DNA from: Burkholderiales bacterium
Lineage (GTDB): Bacteria; Pseudomonadota; Gammaproteobacteria; Burkholderiales; Ga0077523
Assembly: GCA_019745565.1 (NCBI GenBank)
Contig: JAIESW010000003.1
Span: forward strand, 186,001 to 250,000
Direction of reading: 5' to 3'
Length of the DNA: 64,000 bases
Of the stretch, positions 10,050-25,059 are shown one piece after another (within the stretch, counting starts at the first letter, position 1; every line of letters begins with the position of its first letter). The notes beneath the pieces were generated by a model. It had not been told where the DNA came from and did no database searches. It worked only from the letters and a program-made list of their open reading frames with translations. The translations under genes and the position numbers were made by a program.

Positions 10050-10935
10050 TGCGATCCATCCCCTGTGCTTCGACGGCCGTCCACACGGCCAGCGCGTCGC
10101 GCGTGGCGGCCACGTCGTGCACGCGTACGATGCGCGCGCCGCGAGCCACCGCGACGAGAGCCGCCGCGACGCTCGAGTGGATCCGATCCCCCACCATGCG
10201 ACCCGTGATTTTACCGAGCACGGACTTGCGCGACAGCCCGGCGAGAACCGGCAGGCCGGACGCCGCCAGCGCCGGGATGCCACGGATCAGTTCGAGATTG
10301 TGGATCGCCTTCTTGCCGAAACCGAACCCGGGGTCGATCACGATGCGGTCGCGTTCGATACCGGCCGCTGCGCAGGCGGCCACACGCTCGTCCAGGAAGG
10401 CCTTCACTTCGGCGACCACGTCGCCGTACGCCGGATCGTCCTGCATGGTGCGCGGCTCGCCCTGCATGTGCATGACGCACACCCCGACGTCGCGCGCCGC
10501 GACCGCCTCCAGGGCGCCCGGCTGACGCAGGGCGTAGATGTCGTTGATCATCGCCGCACCCGCCTCGATGGCGGCGCGCATCACTTCCGGCTTGCTGGTG
10601 TCCACCGACACGGGAACCGCCCCGTGTGCCATCGCTTCCAGCACGGGGGCGATGCGACGCAGTTCTTCCGCTGCGGTCACCGATGACGAGCCGGGTCGCG
10701 TCGACTCGCCACCGACGTCGAGGATGTCGACGCCTTCGTCCACCAGCCGGCGCGCATGTTCCACTGCCTGCCCCGCACCATAGAACTGACCGCCGTCCGA
10801 GAACGAGTCGGGCGTGACGTTCACCACGCCCATGATCAGGGGACGGTCGAGCGCAAGGGTGAAGCGGCCCATGCGCAGCGAGGCGCCATGCCGCGCAGCG
10901 CGAGGGGTGAGGCGTGAGGGGTCCGGGGCAGACAT
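10039..10935 (-). CDS. folP: dihydropteroate synthase
   Basis: Joins p-aminobenzoate to dihydropterin pyrophosphate in folate synthesis (sulfonamide target). [15 protein letters not shown] and [11 protein letters not shown] are the two hallmark motifs; GLSRKSVLG is the C-terminal substrate loop. With ATG 10935 it has 298 residues. Codons 8-11 are made of the AGGGGTGAGGCG repeat found also at 11018 and near dnaK, so the true start may be the internal ATG at 10872 ([12 protein letters not shown]), giving 277 residues. Neither start has a clear Shine-Dalgarno. Overlaps glmM. Confidence 0.94.
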   Translation of the reverse strand: MSAPDPSRLTPRAARHGASLRMGRFTLALDRPLIMGVVNVTPDSFSDGGQFYGAGQAVEHARRLVDEGVDILDVGGESTRPGSSSVTAAEELRRIAPVLEAMAHGAVPVSVDTSKPEVMRAAIEAGAAMINDIYALRQPGALEAVAARDVGVCVMHMQGEPRTMQDDPAYGDVVAEVKAFLDERVAACAAAGIERDRIVIDPGFGFGKKAIHNLELIRGIPALAASGLPVLAGLSRKSVLGKITGRMVGDRIHSSVAAALVAVARGARIVRVHDVAATRDALAVWTAVEAQGMDRNGR

Positions 10936-11029
10936 CGTCGATCAAGTGGCCGATAAACAAAAACAGGGCGAGGCTTTCACCTCGCCCTGCTATGTACCAT
11001 CCGCGGGGATCGCTCTACGCCTCACCCCT
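10903..11029. repeat. inverted pair of a 12-bp AGGGGTGAGGCG repeat
   Basis: AGGGGTGAGGCG at 10903-10914 (inside the 5' end of folP) and its exact reverse complement at 11018-11029 bracket the ftsH terminator. Both are embedded in longer similar sequence (GAGGGGTGAGGCGTGAGGGG; CTACGCCTCACCCCTCACGCC). The same 12-mer forms a tight hairpin between dnaK and dnaJ (28843-28873). This is an interspersed short repeat; its function is unknown. Confidence 0.65.
10956..10989 (-). terminator. intrinsic terminator after ftsH
   Basis: CAGGGCGAGG (10964-10973) and CCTCGCCCTG (10980-10989) form a perfect 10-bp stem with a six-base loop. On the minus strand the hairpin is followed by TTTGTTTTTGTTT, so it reads as a strong Rho-independent terminator for the rlmE-ftsH transcript. 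It lies 65 bases past the ftsH stop and directly upstream of folP. Confidence 0.88.
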
Positions 11030-11053
11030 CACGCCTTGCGCCGCACCGAGAGC

Positions 11054-12943
11054 TTACGTCTCTCGCGCCGGCGCAACCGTCGGCGCCGGCGAAGGCGTGT
11101 TGTCCTGCGAAGGCGGTGCAGGCGGCGGCGTGGCCGGCTTGGGCGGCCGCGGCGGCCGACCGGCCATGATGTCGTTGATCTGCTCGGCGTCCAGCGTTTC
11201 CCACTCGAGCAGCGCCTTGGTCATGACTTCGACCTTGTCGCGGTTGTCCTCGATCAGCTTGCGCGCCACCGCGTACTGCTCGTCGATGATGCGGCGGATC
11301 TCGGCATCCACTTTCTGCATGGTCGCCTCGGACAGATTCTTGTGCGTGGTGATGGAGCGGCCGAGGAACACCTCGCCTTCATTCTCGCCATACACCATGG
11401 TCCCCAGCAGATCGGACATGCCGTAGCGGGTGACCATGTCGCGCGCGATGCGCGTAGCGTTCTCGAAGTCGCTGCTGGCGCCGGTGGTCATGCGGTTCAT
11501 GAACACCTCTTCCGCGATCCGGCCGCCGAGCGCCATGGAAATCCGTTGCAGCATCTGCTCGCGATCCATGCCGAGGCTGTCGCGCTCCGGCAAAGTCCAC
11601 GTCACGCCCAGCGCGCGGCCGCGCGGAATGATCGTGACCTTGTGTACCGGATCGACGCGCGGCAGCAGCTTGGCCACCACGGCGTGACCGGACTCGTGGT
11701 ACGCGGTCATGGTGCGCTCTTCCTCGGACAGGACCATGGACTTGCGCTCGGCGCCCATGTAGATCTTGTCCTTGGCACGCTCGAAGTCTTCCATGTCCAC
11801 GAGGCGCTTGTTGCCGCGCGCGGCGAACAGCGCCGCCTCGTTGACGAGGTTCGCGAGATCGGCACCCGAGAATCCGGGCGTTCCGCGCGCCAGCACGTCG
11901 GCACGCACGTCCGGTGCGATCGGCACCTTGCGCATGTGAACGATGAGGATCTGCTCGCGGCCGCGGATGTCCGGCAGCGGCACGACCACCTGGCGGTCGA
12001 AACGGCCCGGGCGCAGCAGCGCCGGGTCGAGCACGTCGGGACGGTTGGTCGCGGCGATCACGATGACGCCAGAACCGGTCTCGAAACCGTCCATCTCCAC
12101 CAGGAGCTGGTTCAGCGTCTGCTCGCGCTCGTCGTTGCCGCCGCCCAGGCCGGCACCGCGCTGGCGGCCGACCGCGTCGATTTCATCGATGAACACGATG
12201 CAGGGCGCGTGCTTCTTCGCCTGCTCGAACATGTCGCGCACGCGGGCCGCACCCACGCCGACGAACATCTCGACGAAGTCGGAACCGGAGATGGAGAAGA
12301 ACGGCACCTTGGCTTCGCCGGCGATGGCGCGGGCGAGCAGTGTCTTCCCGGTACCGGGGCTGCCCACCATCAGCACGCCGCGCGGAATGCGGCCGCCGAG
12401 CTTCTGGAACTTGCCCGGATCGCGCAGGAAGTCGACCAACTCGGCCACTTCCTCCTTCGCCTCCTCGCAACCCGCGACGTCGGCAAAGGTGACCGGATTG
12501 GTGCTCTCGTCGAGCATGCGCGCGCGGCTCTTGCCGAACGAGAAGGCGCCGCCGCGGCCGCCGCCCTGCATCTGGCGCATGAAGAACACCCACACGCCGA
12601 TCAGCAGCAGCATCGGGAACCAGGAGATGAACACCTGCGTGAGGAAGCTCTGCTCCTCTTCCGGCTTGGCTTCCACGATCACGCCAGCCTTCAGCAGGTC
12701 CGACACCATCCACGGATCGGACGGCGCGTAGGTCGTGAAGCGCTTGTTGTCGGTCTTGATGCCCTTGATGACGCGGCCTTCGATCGTCACCTTCGCGACC
12801 TTGCCTTCCTTCACCTCTTCGATGAAGGCGGAATAGTCCATCGGGCTCTGCGCCGCCTGGCGGGTGCTGAACTGATTGAAGACGGTCATCAGCACGAGGG
12901 CGATGACCAGCCAGATGGCGACGTTCTTGATGAGGTTGTTCAA
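11054..12943 (-). CDS. ftsH: ATP-dependent zinc metalloprotease FtsH
   Basis: Membrane-anchored AAA+ protease that degrades SecY, LpxC, sigma-32 and other substrates in the families studied. It has 629 residues. Helices at about 7-24 and 104-121 flank a periplasmic loop; Walker A is GSPGTGKT at 194-201 (Ser where Pro is usual), Walker B FIDEID at 251-256, and the zinc motif HESGH at 416-420. The C-terminal tail is proline-rich ([15 protein letters not shown]). The start is TTG 12943 with a strong AAGGAG five bases away. Downstream of rlmE; terminator follows. Confidence 0.97.
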   Translation of the reverse strand: MNNLIKNVAIWLVIALVLMTVFNQFSTRQAAQSPMDYSAFIEEVKEGKVAKVTIEGRVIKGIKTDNKRFTTYAPSDPWMVSDLLKAGVIVEAKPEEEQSFLTQVFISWFPMLLLIGVWVFFMRQMQGGGRGGAFSFGKSRARMLDESTNPVTFADVAGCEEAKEEVAELVDFLRDPGKFQKLGGRIPRGVLMVGSPGTGKTLLARAIAGEAKVPFFSISGSDFVEMFVGVGAARVRDMFEQAKKHAPCIVFIDEIDAVGRQRGAGLGGGNDEREQTLNQLLVEMDGFETGSGVIVIAATNRPDVLDPALLRPGRFDRQVVVPLPDIRGREQILIVHMRKVPIAPDVRADVLARGTPGFSGADLANLVNEAALFAARGNKRLVDMEDFERAKDKIYMGAERKSMVLSEEERTMTAYHESGHAVVAKLLPRVDPVHKVTIIPRGRALGVTWTLPERDSLGMDREQMLQRISMALGGRIAEEVFMNRMTTGASSDFENATRIARDMVTRYGMSDLLGTMVYGENEGEVFLGRSITTHKNLSEATMQKVDAEIRRIIDEQYAVARKLIEDNRDKVEVMTKALLEWETLDAEQINDIMAGRPPRPPKPATPPPAPPSQDNTPSPAPTVAPARET

Positions 12944-13003
12944 GGCTGCTCCTTGCCCACGGCACTGCTGCCGGACGATTCCGGCGAAACAATTGGTCTC
13001 ATT

Positions 13004-13645
13004 CTACGCCTGATTCGTTCCCGACCCGCCCCGGAAACCCCGTGCGAGCAGGTACGTTTCGGCGCTGCGCCCGCGCGAAGCCTCGGGTTTCCGGACCACG
13101 ACCTGGGTGAAACGCGCGCGCAGCGCCTTGACGTAGGCCTCGAAGCCCGCGCCGTGGAAGATCTTGACCAGGAAAGACCCGCCGGGCGCCAGCAGCCGCT
13201 CCGCCGCGTCCAGTGCGAGCTCCGCCAGTCCCACCGATCGTGCCTGATCCGCCACGCTCACACCGCTCAAGTTGGGGGCCATGTCCGAAAGCACAATATC
13301 GGCTCTCCGCCCCGCGAGTTCAGTCTCCAGCGCCTGCCAGGTGGCGTCTTGGAAGAAATCGCCCCGGATGAAGGCGACGCCGTGCAGCGGTTCCATCTCC
13401 AGCAGATCGACGGCCACCACCTTGCCGCCCTGCCCCACCACCCTCGCCGCCACCTGGGACCACCCGCCGGGCGTCGCCCCGAGGTCCACCACGGCCATGC
13501 CGGGTTTGAGCAGGCGATCCTTGGCGTCGATCTGCTTCAGCTTGAAGGCCGCCCGGGAGCGATAGCCCTCGGCCTTGGCCTTCTGCACCCAGGGGTCGTT
13601 GATGTGCTCCCGCAACCACGCCTTGCTGGTCTTGGACCGGGGCAT
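13004..13645 (-). CDS. rlmE: 23S rRNA 2'-O-methyltransferase RlmE (FtsJ)
   Basis: Methylates U2552 of 23S rRNA in the A loop, known for this family. It has 213 residues. The SAM-binding motif is VVDLGATPGGWSQVA (Thr where Ala is common), with the catalytic Asp in LSDMAPNLSG and catalytic Lys in FLVKIFHG. The N-terminal WLREHINDPWVQKAKAEGYR is typical RrmJ. It lies 60 bases upstream of ftsH, the conserved heat-shock pair, and is divergent from yhbY with only 36 bases between the two starts. Confidence 0.96.
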   Translation of the reverse strand: MPRSKTSKAWLREHINDPWVQKAKAEGYRSRAAFKLKQIDAKDRLLKPGMAVVDLGATPGGWSQVAARVVGQGGKVVAVDLLEMEPLHGVAFIRGDFFQDATWQALETELAGRRADIVLSDMAPNLSGVSVADQARSVGLAELALDAAERLLAPGGSFLVKIFHGAGFEAYVKALRARFTQVVVRKPEASRGRSAETYLLARGFRGGSGTNQA

Positions 13646-13681
13646 CGCCTAAACTCCCCGCCCTTCTTCGAGGCCACCGCC

Positions 13682-14026
13682 ATGCCCCTGACCGCCACCG
13701 ACCGCCGCGCCCTCAAGGCGCGCGCCCACGCCCTCGACCCCGTCGTCATCATCGGCGGCCAGGGCCTCACGCCCGCCGTGCTGAAGGAAATCGATGTCAG
13801 TCTGAAGGGTCACGAACTGATCAAGGTGAAGGTGGCCGGCGAGGACCGGGAAACGCGCCTCATGATGCTGAGCGAGATCTGTGCCGCGACCGGCGCCGAG
13901 GCGGTGCAGAGCATAGGCCGGATGCTGGTGCTCTATCGCGAGAGCCCGGAGGCACCGCCCAAGCCCGCGCGACCGAAGCGCAAGCCGGCGCGGGCACCCA
14001 AGCGCAGCTTCCAGAACGTCCGCTGA
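13682..14026 (+). CDS. yhbY: ribosome assembly RNA-binding protein YhbY
   Basis: CRM-domain protein associated with 50S subunit assembly, 114 residues. The CRM core is clear: LKARAHALDPVVIIGGQGLT with the GxxG loop, then SLKGHELIKVKV. The C terminus (about residues 90-114) is a basic, proline-rich tail PPKPARPKRKPARAPKR, probably RNA-contacting. ATG 13682 is preceded by GAGG at a suitable distance. Divergent from rlmE and convergent with the DUF4149 gene (nine bases apart). A much longer upstream open frame is antisense to ftsH and rlmE and is not real. Confidence 0.93.
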   Translation: MPLTATDRRALKARAHALDPVVIIGGQGLTPAVLKEIDVSLKGHELIKVKVAGEDRETRLMMLSEICAATGAEAVQSIGRMLVLYRESPEAPPKPARPKRKPARAPKRSFQNVR

Positions 14027-14035
14027 AGGAAAGAT

Positions 14036-14497
14036 CTAGCGCGGACTGCGGGCAGCGAGCAGCACCAGCACGATCGCCAGCGCGCTCTCGATCAGGTAGA
14101 GCACGCTCGCCACGCCGTGCCAGGTGGCGAAGCGGTCGCGCAGGACGCTTTCCATGACTTCCCGCGGCAGCGCCTGGGCCTTGATGCTCGCCAGGATGGG
14201 TTGCACGCCGAAGTGCCCCGCGGCAGCGAGCACCGCCATCAGCAGCGCCACCCAGAAGACCGCCTGCTTCATGGCGGGCAATCCCAGGCGCGCCAGACGG
14301 AAAACGAGGATGTACAGCGCGCAGCCGATGCCGACCATGGCCATGGCCGCGAACATCTGACCGGCAAGATTGCCGGCGATCTGCCGGTCGGGCGCCTTCA
14401 GGAACAACAGCGGCGCGACCAGGTAGCCCACCACCCAGAGCCCCCCGGCCCACAATGCGATCGCGATGTGGTCCAGCGCAGCAAACAGCCGACCCAT
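14036..14497 (-). CDS. DUF4149 family membrane protein
   Basis: Inner-membrane protein of 153 residues with about four hydrophobic helices (near 8-30, 45-68, 77-97 and 128-148). The opening ALDHIAIALWAGGLWVVGYLVAP resembles the DUF4149 family, often found beside greA in betaproteobacteria. No catalytic motif is visible and the function is unknown. Its ATG overlaps the greA stop by one base (TGATG), so it is coupled to greA. Family assignment is from memory of the pattern. Confidence 0.8.
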   Translation of the reverse strand: MGRLFAALDHIAIALWAGGLWVVGYLVAPLLFLKAPDRQIAGNLAGQMFAAMAMVGIGCALYILVFRLARLGLPAMKQAVFWVALLMAVLAAAGHFGVQPILASIKAQALPREVMESVLRDRFATWHGVASVLYLIESALAIVLVLLAARSPR

Positions 14498-14973
14498 CAG
14501 AGGTACTTCACGTCGAGGATGTCGTACTCCTTGACGCCGCCCGGCGCCATGACCTCGGCCACGTCGCCCGGATACTTGCCGATCAGCGCACGGGCGATCG
14601 GCGAACTGATGGAGATCATGCCTTCCTTGATGTCGGCCTCGTCGTCGCCGACGATCTGGTAGGTCACGACGTCGCCCGAAGCGGTGTCCTCGAGTTCGAC
14701 GGTGGCACCGAACACGCAGCGGCCGTCGGCGTCGAGCAGTTTCGGGTCGATGATCTGCGCATTGGCGAGCTTGCCTTCCACTTCGGCGATGCGCCCCTCG
14801 ATGAAGCCCTGCCGCTCCTTGGCGGCGTCGTACTCCGCATTCTCGGAGAGGTCACCGTGCGAACGGGCTTCGGCGATGGCTGCGATCACCTTCTGCCGCT
14901 CGACGGTCTTCAACTGGTGCAGCTCCTGTCGCAGCTTCTCGGCGCCGCGGACAGTGAGCGGGATCTTGGCCAT
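14497..14973 (-). CDS. greA: transcription elongation factor GreA
   Basis: Rescues backtracked RNA polymerase by stimulating transcript cleavage. It has 158 residues. [22 protein letters not shown] opens the N-terminal coiled coil, with the acidic tip in [12 protein letters not shown], and the C-terminal FKBP-like domain holds [10 protein letters not shown] and [10 protein letters not shown]. Start at ATG 14973; the longer frame is a shadow of carB. Placed 22 bases after carB and coupled to the DUF4149 gene. Confidence 0.96.
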   Translation of the reverse strand: MAKIPLTVRGAEKLRQELHQLKTVERQKVIAAIAEARSHGDLSENAEYDAAKERQGFIEGRIAEVEGKLANAQIIDPKLLDADGRCVFGATVELEDTASGDVVTYQIVGDDEADIKEGMISISSPIARALIGKYPGDVAEVMAPGGVKEYDILDVKYL

Positions 14974-14995
14974 GGTGGGTTCTCCTCGGGAGCGG

Positions 14996-18202
<3,207 letters not shown>

Positions 18203-18207
18203 GGCGG

Positions 18208-19338
18208 TTACCGGTGCTTCTGCAGCATGGTGACGAATCGGTCGAACAGATAGCCGATGTCGTGCGGACCCGGGCTCGCTTCCGGGTGTCCCTGGAAACA
18301 GAACGCCGGCACGTCGGTGCGCGCGAAGCCCTGCAGCGACCCGTCGAACAGCGAGACGTGGGTCACGCGCGCCGTCGCCGGCAGCGACGCGGGATCCACG
18401 GCGAAACCGTGGTTCTGGCTGGTGATCACCACACGTCCGGAATCGAGGTCCTTCACCGGATGGTTGGCGCCGTGGTGGCCGAACTTCATCTTGAGCGTCT
18501 TGCCGCCGCTGGCGAGCCCCATCAACTGGTGCCCGAGACAGATGCCGAAAGTGGGCAGCGACCGGCCCATCAGTTCGCGAATCGTTCGAATCGCGTAGTC
18601 GCACGGTTCCGGGTCGCCCGGACCGTTCGACAGGAAGATGCCGTCCGGCTGCAGGGCCAGCGCCTCCTGCGCGGTGGTTTGTGCGGGCACGACGGTAATG
18701 CGGCAGCCGCGCGCCGCGAGCATGCGCAGTATGTTGCGCTTCACGCCGAAGTCGAAGGCCACCACGTGGTACTTCGCGGCGCGCTGGGCGCCGTAACCGC
18801 TGCCGAGCGCCCATTCGGTCTCGTTCCACTCGTAGGGCTGCTCGCACGACACCACCTTGGCGAGGTCCATGCCGGCCAGCCCGGGGAACGCCCGCGCCTC
18901 GGCGACCGCCTTCTGCTCATCGACCGCGCCGGCCATCAGGCAACCGGCCTGGGCCCCCTTCTCGCGCAGTATCCGCGTGAGCTTGCGGGTATCCAGCCCG
19001 GCGATGGCGGGCACGCCCTCGGCGCGAAGGTAGCCCGACAGATCGAGCGACATGCGCCAATTGGACGGTTGCAGCGGCACGTCGCGCACCACCAGCCCGG
19101 CCGCATGGACGTGGGCAGCCTCCACGTCTTCGGTGTTGGTGCCCGTGTTGCCGATGTGGGGATAGGTGAGCGTGACGATCTGCCGCTTGTAGGACGGATC
19201 GGTCAGGATCTCCTGATAGCCGGTCATGGCGGTGTTGAACACCACCTCGCCCACGGTCAAACCCTCGGCGCCGATCGACTGCCCCCGGAAAACCGTCCCG
19301 TCGGCAAGCGCGAGGAGGGCGGGCTGACGGTCTGACAC
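18208..19338 (-). CDS. carA: carbamoyl-phosphate synthase small chain
   Basis: Glutamine amidotransferase subunit that supplies ammonia to CarB. The class I GATase triad is C267 ([12 protein letters not shown]), H351 and E353 (QGHPEASPG). No ATG lies near the family's usual N terminus. GTG 19338 gives [14 protein letters not shown] and 376 residues, close to the usual length, and has GGAG nine bases upstream. The longer frame to 19479 would run through a strong hairpin and is rejected. Followed closely by carB and greA. Confidence 0.95.
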   Translation of the reverse strand: MSDRQPALLALADGTVFRGQSIGAEGLTVGEVVFNTAMTGYQEILTDPSYKRQIVTLTYPHIGNTGTNTEDVEAAHVHAAGLVVRDVPLQPSNWRMSLDLSGYLRAEGVPAIAGLDTRKLTRILREKGAQAGCLMAGAVDEQKAVAEARAFPGLAGMDLAKVVSCEQPYEWNETEWALGSGYGAQRAAKYHVVAFDFGVKRNILRMLAARGCRITVVPAQTTAQEALALQPDGIFLSNGPGDPEPCDYAIRTIRELMGRSLPTFGICLGHQLMGLASGGKTLKMKFGHHGANHPVKDLDSGRVVITSQNHGFAVDPASLPATARVTHVSLFDGSLQGFARTDVPAFCFQGHPEASPGPHDIGYLFDRFVTMLQKHR

Positions 19339-19452
19339 GGGGGAGAGCTCCAGAGGGCGATCGGGGGACTCGGCTGGGAGCCGGGGCACGGGTACGCCCG
19401 GAGAACGCTCCGACCAGAGATCGGAACAGCCCGGCGGGCGACCTGACATACG

Positions 19453-19489
19453 CCAAGCGGGAGGGCGCTCGCGCGCCACTCCCGCTTGG
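19453..19489 (-). promoter_or_regulatory. large hairpin in the dapB-carA spacer
   Basis: CCAAGCGGGAG (19453-19463) pairs with CTCCCGCTTGG (19479-19489), and inside it GGCGC pairs with GCGCC across a TCGC loop, with one bulged A. This is a 16-bp stem with no U-tract, so it is not a standard intrinsic terminator on either strand. It could be a carA leader structure, a Rho-assisted dapB terminator, or a palindromic repeat. Only the structure is seen. Confidence 0.5.
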
Positions 19490-19543
19490 GCTTAACAACG
19501 AGATTCTAACCCGCGAGGGGTCTTCGCTTCAACCGCAGACGGC

Positions 19544-21233
<1,690 letters not shown>

Positions 21234-21342
21234 CGGTGCGAGATACCCGGCCGCAGGCTGGGGATCGACGGTCAATCGAGTCATCGCAGCAGCCGAAACG
21301 ACGACGAGCGCCTAGGGCATCGCCCTGAGGCTGCCGGGCAGT

Positions 21343-23007
21343 TCAGCGACCGGTCGTACCGAGCATCTCCGCCGCGTGCCGGCGCGTGGTGTCGGTGATC
21401 TTCACGCCGCCCAGCATGCGCGCGATCTCGTCCACCCGGGCGTCGCCCTCGAGCGGATCGACGCTCGACAGGGTTTCGCCCTTCACGGCGCGCTTCGCCA
21501 CCCGCCACTGATTGTCCGCGGCCGCCGCCACCTGCGGCAGATGGGTGATGCACAGCACCTGACGGCTCCGACCCAGGGCCCGCAGCATGCGCCCGACGAT
21601 CTCCGCCACGCCGCCGCCGATGCCCGCGTCCACCTCGTCGAACACCAGCGTGGGAACGTCGGCCACCTTGCTCGCGACCGTCTGCAGCGCGAGCGACAAC
21701 CGCGACAGCTCGCCGCCGGAAGCGACCTTCGCGATGGGTCGCGGCGTGCCGCCCGCATGGGCGGTCACGAGAAACTCGATCTGCTCCATGCCACCGGCGG
21801 ACGGTTCGTCCAGCGGTGTCAGGGCCACTTCGAACCGGCCACCCGCCATGGCGAGTTGCTGCATGGCGGCGGTCACCTGGCTCGCGAGCTCCGCAGCTGC
21901 CTTCGCGCGCATCTTCGACAACTTGCGGCCGACCGTCACACAGGCCTCGCGCGCTGCCGCCTCCTCACGCGCGAGCGCTTCCGCATCCATGCCCGCGGCG
22001 ATCGTCCCGAGGCGTGCCGCAAGTTCCTTCTGCTTCCCGGGCAGTTCGCGCGGTGGCACGCGGTACTTGCGCGCCATGCCGACGACGGCTTCGAGCCGCG
22101 CCTCGACCTCACGCAAGCGATCCGGATCCAGATCGAGCCGCTGCCGATAATGGCGCAGCGCATAGCCCGCTTCCTGAAGCTGGATCTCCGCCGGCTCGAG
22201 CACGTCCAGCACTTCCTTGAGCGCCGGGTCGTGGGTCGCGAGCTGCTGCAGCCGTGAGACGACACCGCTCACCGCCGCGACACATGCGTTCTCGCCCTCG
22301 GACAACGCATCGAGACTGGTCTCCACCCCTTCGATGAGTGCCGCCGCGTGCGCAAGCCGGCCATGGTCGGTCTGCAGCTCGTCCCACTCCTGCTCCGTGA
22401 TCGCGAGCTGCTTCAGTTCCTGCACCTGCCACTCGAGGCGTTCGCGCTCATCGGCGAGCGCCTGCGCGCTCTCGAGCGCCCGGGCACGGGTGTCGGCGAG
22501 TTCCTGCCAACGCCGATGCAGGTGCTCCACTTCGGCCGCGGTCTCAGTGGCGCCGGCGTAACCGTCCAGCAGCCGGCGCTGACTCGCCGACCGTACCAGC
22601 GACTGATACTCATGCTGGCCGTGGATATCGACGAGCTGCTCGCCCGCCTCGCGCAACTGCGCCGCCGTGCAGGGACGGCCATTGATGTAGGCGCGCGAAC
22701 GCCCGCCGGCGTCGATCACCCGCCGCAGGATGCACTCGCCCTCCTCGCCCGCGAGATCGTTCTCCGTGAGCCATGCCTGCAACGATGCCAGCTTCGACGC
22801 GTCGAATTCGGCGCTCACTTCAGCGCGCTCGCGCCCGGTGCGCACGGCCGCGCTGTCGGCGCGGCCGCCCAGGACCAGCGTCAGCGCATCCACCAGCATC
22901 GACTTGCCCGCACCGGTCTCACCCGTCAGCACCGAAAAGCCGCGCGCGAACTCCAGCCGCACGCGATCGGCGATGACGAAATCCTGCAGGGACAGCGCGA
23001 GCAGCAT
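21343..23007 (-). CDS. recN: DNA repair protein RecN
   Basis: SMC-like ATPase acting early in double-strand break repair. It has 554 residues. Walker A GETGAGKS lies at 29-36, two long coiled-coil arms fill the middle (about 150-360), and the C-terminal ABC half carries KVASGGELSRLSLAL and Walker B TLVFDEVDAGIGG. ATG 23007 has GGAGG five bases upstream; a GTG four codons earlier is rejected. It follows nadK with a 20-base gap, probably one transcript. Confidence 0.96.
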   Translation of the reverse strand: MLLALSLQDFVIADRVRLEFARGFSVLTGETGAGKSMLVDALTLVLGGRADSAAVRTGRERAEVSAEFDASKLASLQAWLTENDLAGEEGECILRRVIDAGGRSRAYINGRPCTAAQLREAGEQLVDIHGQHEYQSLVRSASQRRLLDGYAGATETAAEVEHLHRRWQELADTRARALESAQALADERERLEWQVQELKQLAITEQEWDELQTDHGRLAHAAALIEGVETSLDALSEGENACVAAVSGVVSRLQQLATHDPALKEVLDVLEPAEIQLQEAGYALRHYRQRLDLDPDRLREVEARLEAVVGMARKYRVPPRELPGKQKELAARLGTIAAGMDAEALAREEAAAREACVTVGRKLSKMRAKAAAELASQVTAAMQQLAMAGGRFEVALTPLDEPSAGGMEQIEFLVTAHAGGTPRPIAKVASGGELSRLSLALQTVASKVADVPTLVFDEVDAGIGGGVAEIVGRMLRALGRSRQVLCITHLPQVAAAADNQWRVAKRAVKGETLSSVDPLEGDARVDEIARMLGGVKITDTTRRHAAEMLGTTGR

Positions 23008-23027
23008 CGGATCCTCCACCGCCCCGG

Positions 23028-23906
23028 TCAGTGCCCCGGCGCCTCGCTCCAGTTGAGCTTCTCGCGCAGCATGTGGTAGTAGTCGTGGTTGAGCGGGTGC
23101 AGCACCCGGATCAGGTTCGCACAGCGCTTCACCTCGATGCGGTCACCCTCGTGGAGCTGATGGTGGGAGTGGCTGTCGAAATGCGCGCCCGCGTCGTCCG
23201 CGCTCAGCACCAGGATCTCGAGCGTCGAGTTGCCGGAAATGACGATCGGCCGGTTCGAGAGCGTGTGCGGACAGACCGGCACCAGCGCCAGCACCGACAG
23301 CGAGGGGTGCAGGATCGGGCCGCCCGCCGACAGGGCGTAGGCCGTGGACCCGGTGGGCGAGGCAACGATCAGCCCGTCGGCGCGCAGGTTGTAGACGAAC
23401 TGCCGGTCGATGCGCACCTCGAGTTCGATCAAGGCACCGTCCGGGCCCTTGTTGATCGCCACTTCGTTGAACGCGTTCATCTCGACGATGCGCTGGTCGC
23501 CGCGCAGGATGGCGGCGGTCACCAGCATGCGCGGTTCCACCATGTACTGCCCGTCGAGCATCGCGCCCACGGTGTCGAACATGGTGTCGATGGAGACGTC
23601 GGTCAGGAAACCCAGCCGGCCGACGTTGACGCCTGCCAGCGGCACGTCGAACGGCGCCAGGGTGCGGGCGATGTTGAGCATGGTGCCATCGCCACCGATG
23701 ACGATGGCGAGGTCGGCCCGCTTGCCGATCTGCTCCAGTGTCAGCACGTCGCGCCGGTGATCGGTCACGTGCTCGGCCGTCATGGGATCGATGGAGACTT
23801 CGACCCCGCGGCGCTCGAGGAACTCGGCGAGCTCGATCAGCGGCTGCGCGATCTCCGGGCTGCGGTGCTTGCCCACGAGGGCGATGTGACGGAACCCGGT
23901 TTTCAT
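23028..23906 (-). CDS. nadK: NAD kinase
   Basis: Phosphorylates NAD to NADP. It has 292 residues. The diagnostic GGDGT is at 71-75, followed by NVGRLGFLTD, AFNEVAINKG (the NE/D motif) and ADGLIVASPTGSTAYALSAGG. ATG 23906 begins MKTGFRHIALVGK, the usual N terminus; a very long frame upstream is antisense to hrcA and rejected. Divergent from hrcA across 108 bases and upstream of recN. Confidence 0.96.
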   Translation of the reverse strand: MKTGFRHIALVGKHRSPEIAQPLIELAEFLERRGVEVSIDPMTAEHVTDHRRDVLTLEQIGKRADLAIVIGGDGTMLNIARTLAPFDVPLAGVNVGRLGFLTDVSIDTMFDTVGAMLDGQYMVEPRMLVTAAILRGDQRIVEMNAFNEVAINKGPDGALIELEVRIDRQFVYNLRADGLIVASPTGSTAYALSAGGPILHPSLSVLALVPVCPHTLSNRPIVISGNSTLEILVLSADDAGAHFDSHSHHQLHEGDRIEVKRCANLIRVLHPLNHDYYHMLREKLNWSEAPGH

Positions 23907-24014
23907 GCGTTGAATTAAAACACACTTGACCCGCGCGACCGCCCTCGACCGCGCGAAGCCGGTGGCGTCGACCGGTTCCCCCTGCCCGGACAACCTGTAT
24001 AGAATCGTTCCATC

Positions 24015-25049
24015 ATGCTCAACCAGCGCGCCCGCATCCTCCTGAAGACGCTCGTCGAGCGCTATATCGTCGAGGGCCAGCCCGTCGGCTCGCGCGCACT
24101 GGCGAAGTTTTCGGGGCTCGACCTTTCGCCCGCCAGCATCCGCAACATCATGGCGGACCTGGAGGAGATGGGATACATCGCGAGCCCGCACACTTCCGCC
24201 GGGCGCATTCCGACACCGCGGGGCTACCGGCTGTTCGTCGACAGCCTGCTCACGGTCAAGCCGCTCGCCCAGATCGAGATCAGCCAGCTCGAAGGCCAGC
24301 TGCAGGCCGACAACACCCAGCGCCTCGTGACCTCCGCTTCGCAGCTGCTCTCGGAGCTCACCAGTTTCGCAGGTGTGGTGATGACGCCGCGGCGACGCAA
24401 TCCGGCCTTCCGCCACATCGAGTTCCTCAATCTGTCGGACAACCGCATCCTGCTCATCATCGTCACGCCCGACGGTGACGTGCAGAACCGCATCCTGACG
24501 ACCGAGCACCCCTATACCGCGAGCGAGCTCACCGAAGCCGGCAATTTCCTCAACCAGAACTACGCCGGCCTCGACTTCGACGAGATCCGCCTGCGCCTGC
24601 ACGACGAGCTGCGCCAGTTGCGCCAGGACATGCTGTCGCTCATGTCGAAGGCGGTGGAAGTGGGTTCGGAAGCGGTGGCCGAGCGCAACGAACAGGTGGT
24701 GATCTCGGGCGAGCACAACCTGCTCAACGTGGACGACCTGTCCTCGAACATGGAGAAGCTGCGGCGGCTCTTCGCGCTGTTCGATCAGCGCACCGGCTTC
24801 CTGCAGCTGCTGGAACTGTCCAGCCGCGCCGAGGGCGTGCGTATCTTCATCGGCGGCGAATCGGGTCTGGTACCTCTGGACGAGTGCAGCGTGGTCACGG
24901 CGCCCTACGAAGTGGACGGCCAGGTGGTGGGCACGGTGGGCGTCATCGGCCCGACGCGGATGGCCTACGAGCGTGTGATTCCCATCGTGGACATCACCGC
25001 CAAGCTGCTGTCGAGCGCGCTGTCGCACTACGAGCCCGCCGGCCGCTGA
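24015..25049 (+). CDS. hrcA: heat-inducible transcription repressor HrcA
   Basis: Represses heat-shock genes by binding CIRCE, with GroEL as modulator in studied species. It has 344 residues. The N-terminal winged helix opens [17 protein letters not shown] and includes [18 protein letters not shown] and [11 protein letters not shown], the HrcA signature. The central inserted dimerisation domain and C-terminal GAF-like domain ([18 protein letters not shown]) are intact. No CIRCE element is visible here or upstream of grpE or dnaK. hemH follows after ten bases. Confidence 0.95.
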   Translation: MLNQRARILLKTLVERYIVEGQPVGSRALAKFSGLDLSPASIRNIMADLEEMGYIASPHTSAGRIPTPRGYRLFVDSLLTVKPLAQIEISQLEGQLQADNTQRLVTSASQLLSELTSFAGVVMTPRRRNPAFRHIEFLNLSDNRILLIIVTPDGDVQNRILTTEHPYTASELTEAGNFLNQNYAGLDFDEIRLRLHDELRQLRQDMLSLMSKAVEVGSEAVAERNEQVVISGEHNLLNVDDLSSNMEKLRRLFALFDQRTGFLQLLELSSRAEGVRIFIGGESGLVPLDECSVVTAPYEVDGQVVGTVGVIGPTRMAYERVIPIVDITAKLLSSALSHYEPAGR

Positions 25050-25059
25050 CGAACCCGCG

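Noticed and set aside
10814..14026. Open frame of 1070 codons on the plus strand
   Set aside because: It is antisense to ftsH and rlmE; the composition is His/Arg/Ala-rich as expected for a shadow frame in GC-rich DNA. Only its last 114 codons (yhbY) are real.
19339..19479. ATG-started longer CarA (47 extra residues)
   Set aside because: It would translate through a 16-bp hairpin and is Pro/Arg-rich without similarity to CarA; GTG 19338 has a good Shine-Dalgarno and gives normal length.
23907..24014. CIRCE or sigma-70 promoter for hrcA
   Set aside because: No CIRCE inverted repeat. TATAGAAT at 23998 resembles a -10 box but has no fitting -35 and would leave almost no leader.
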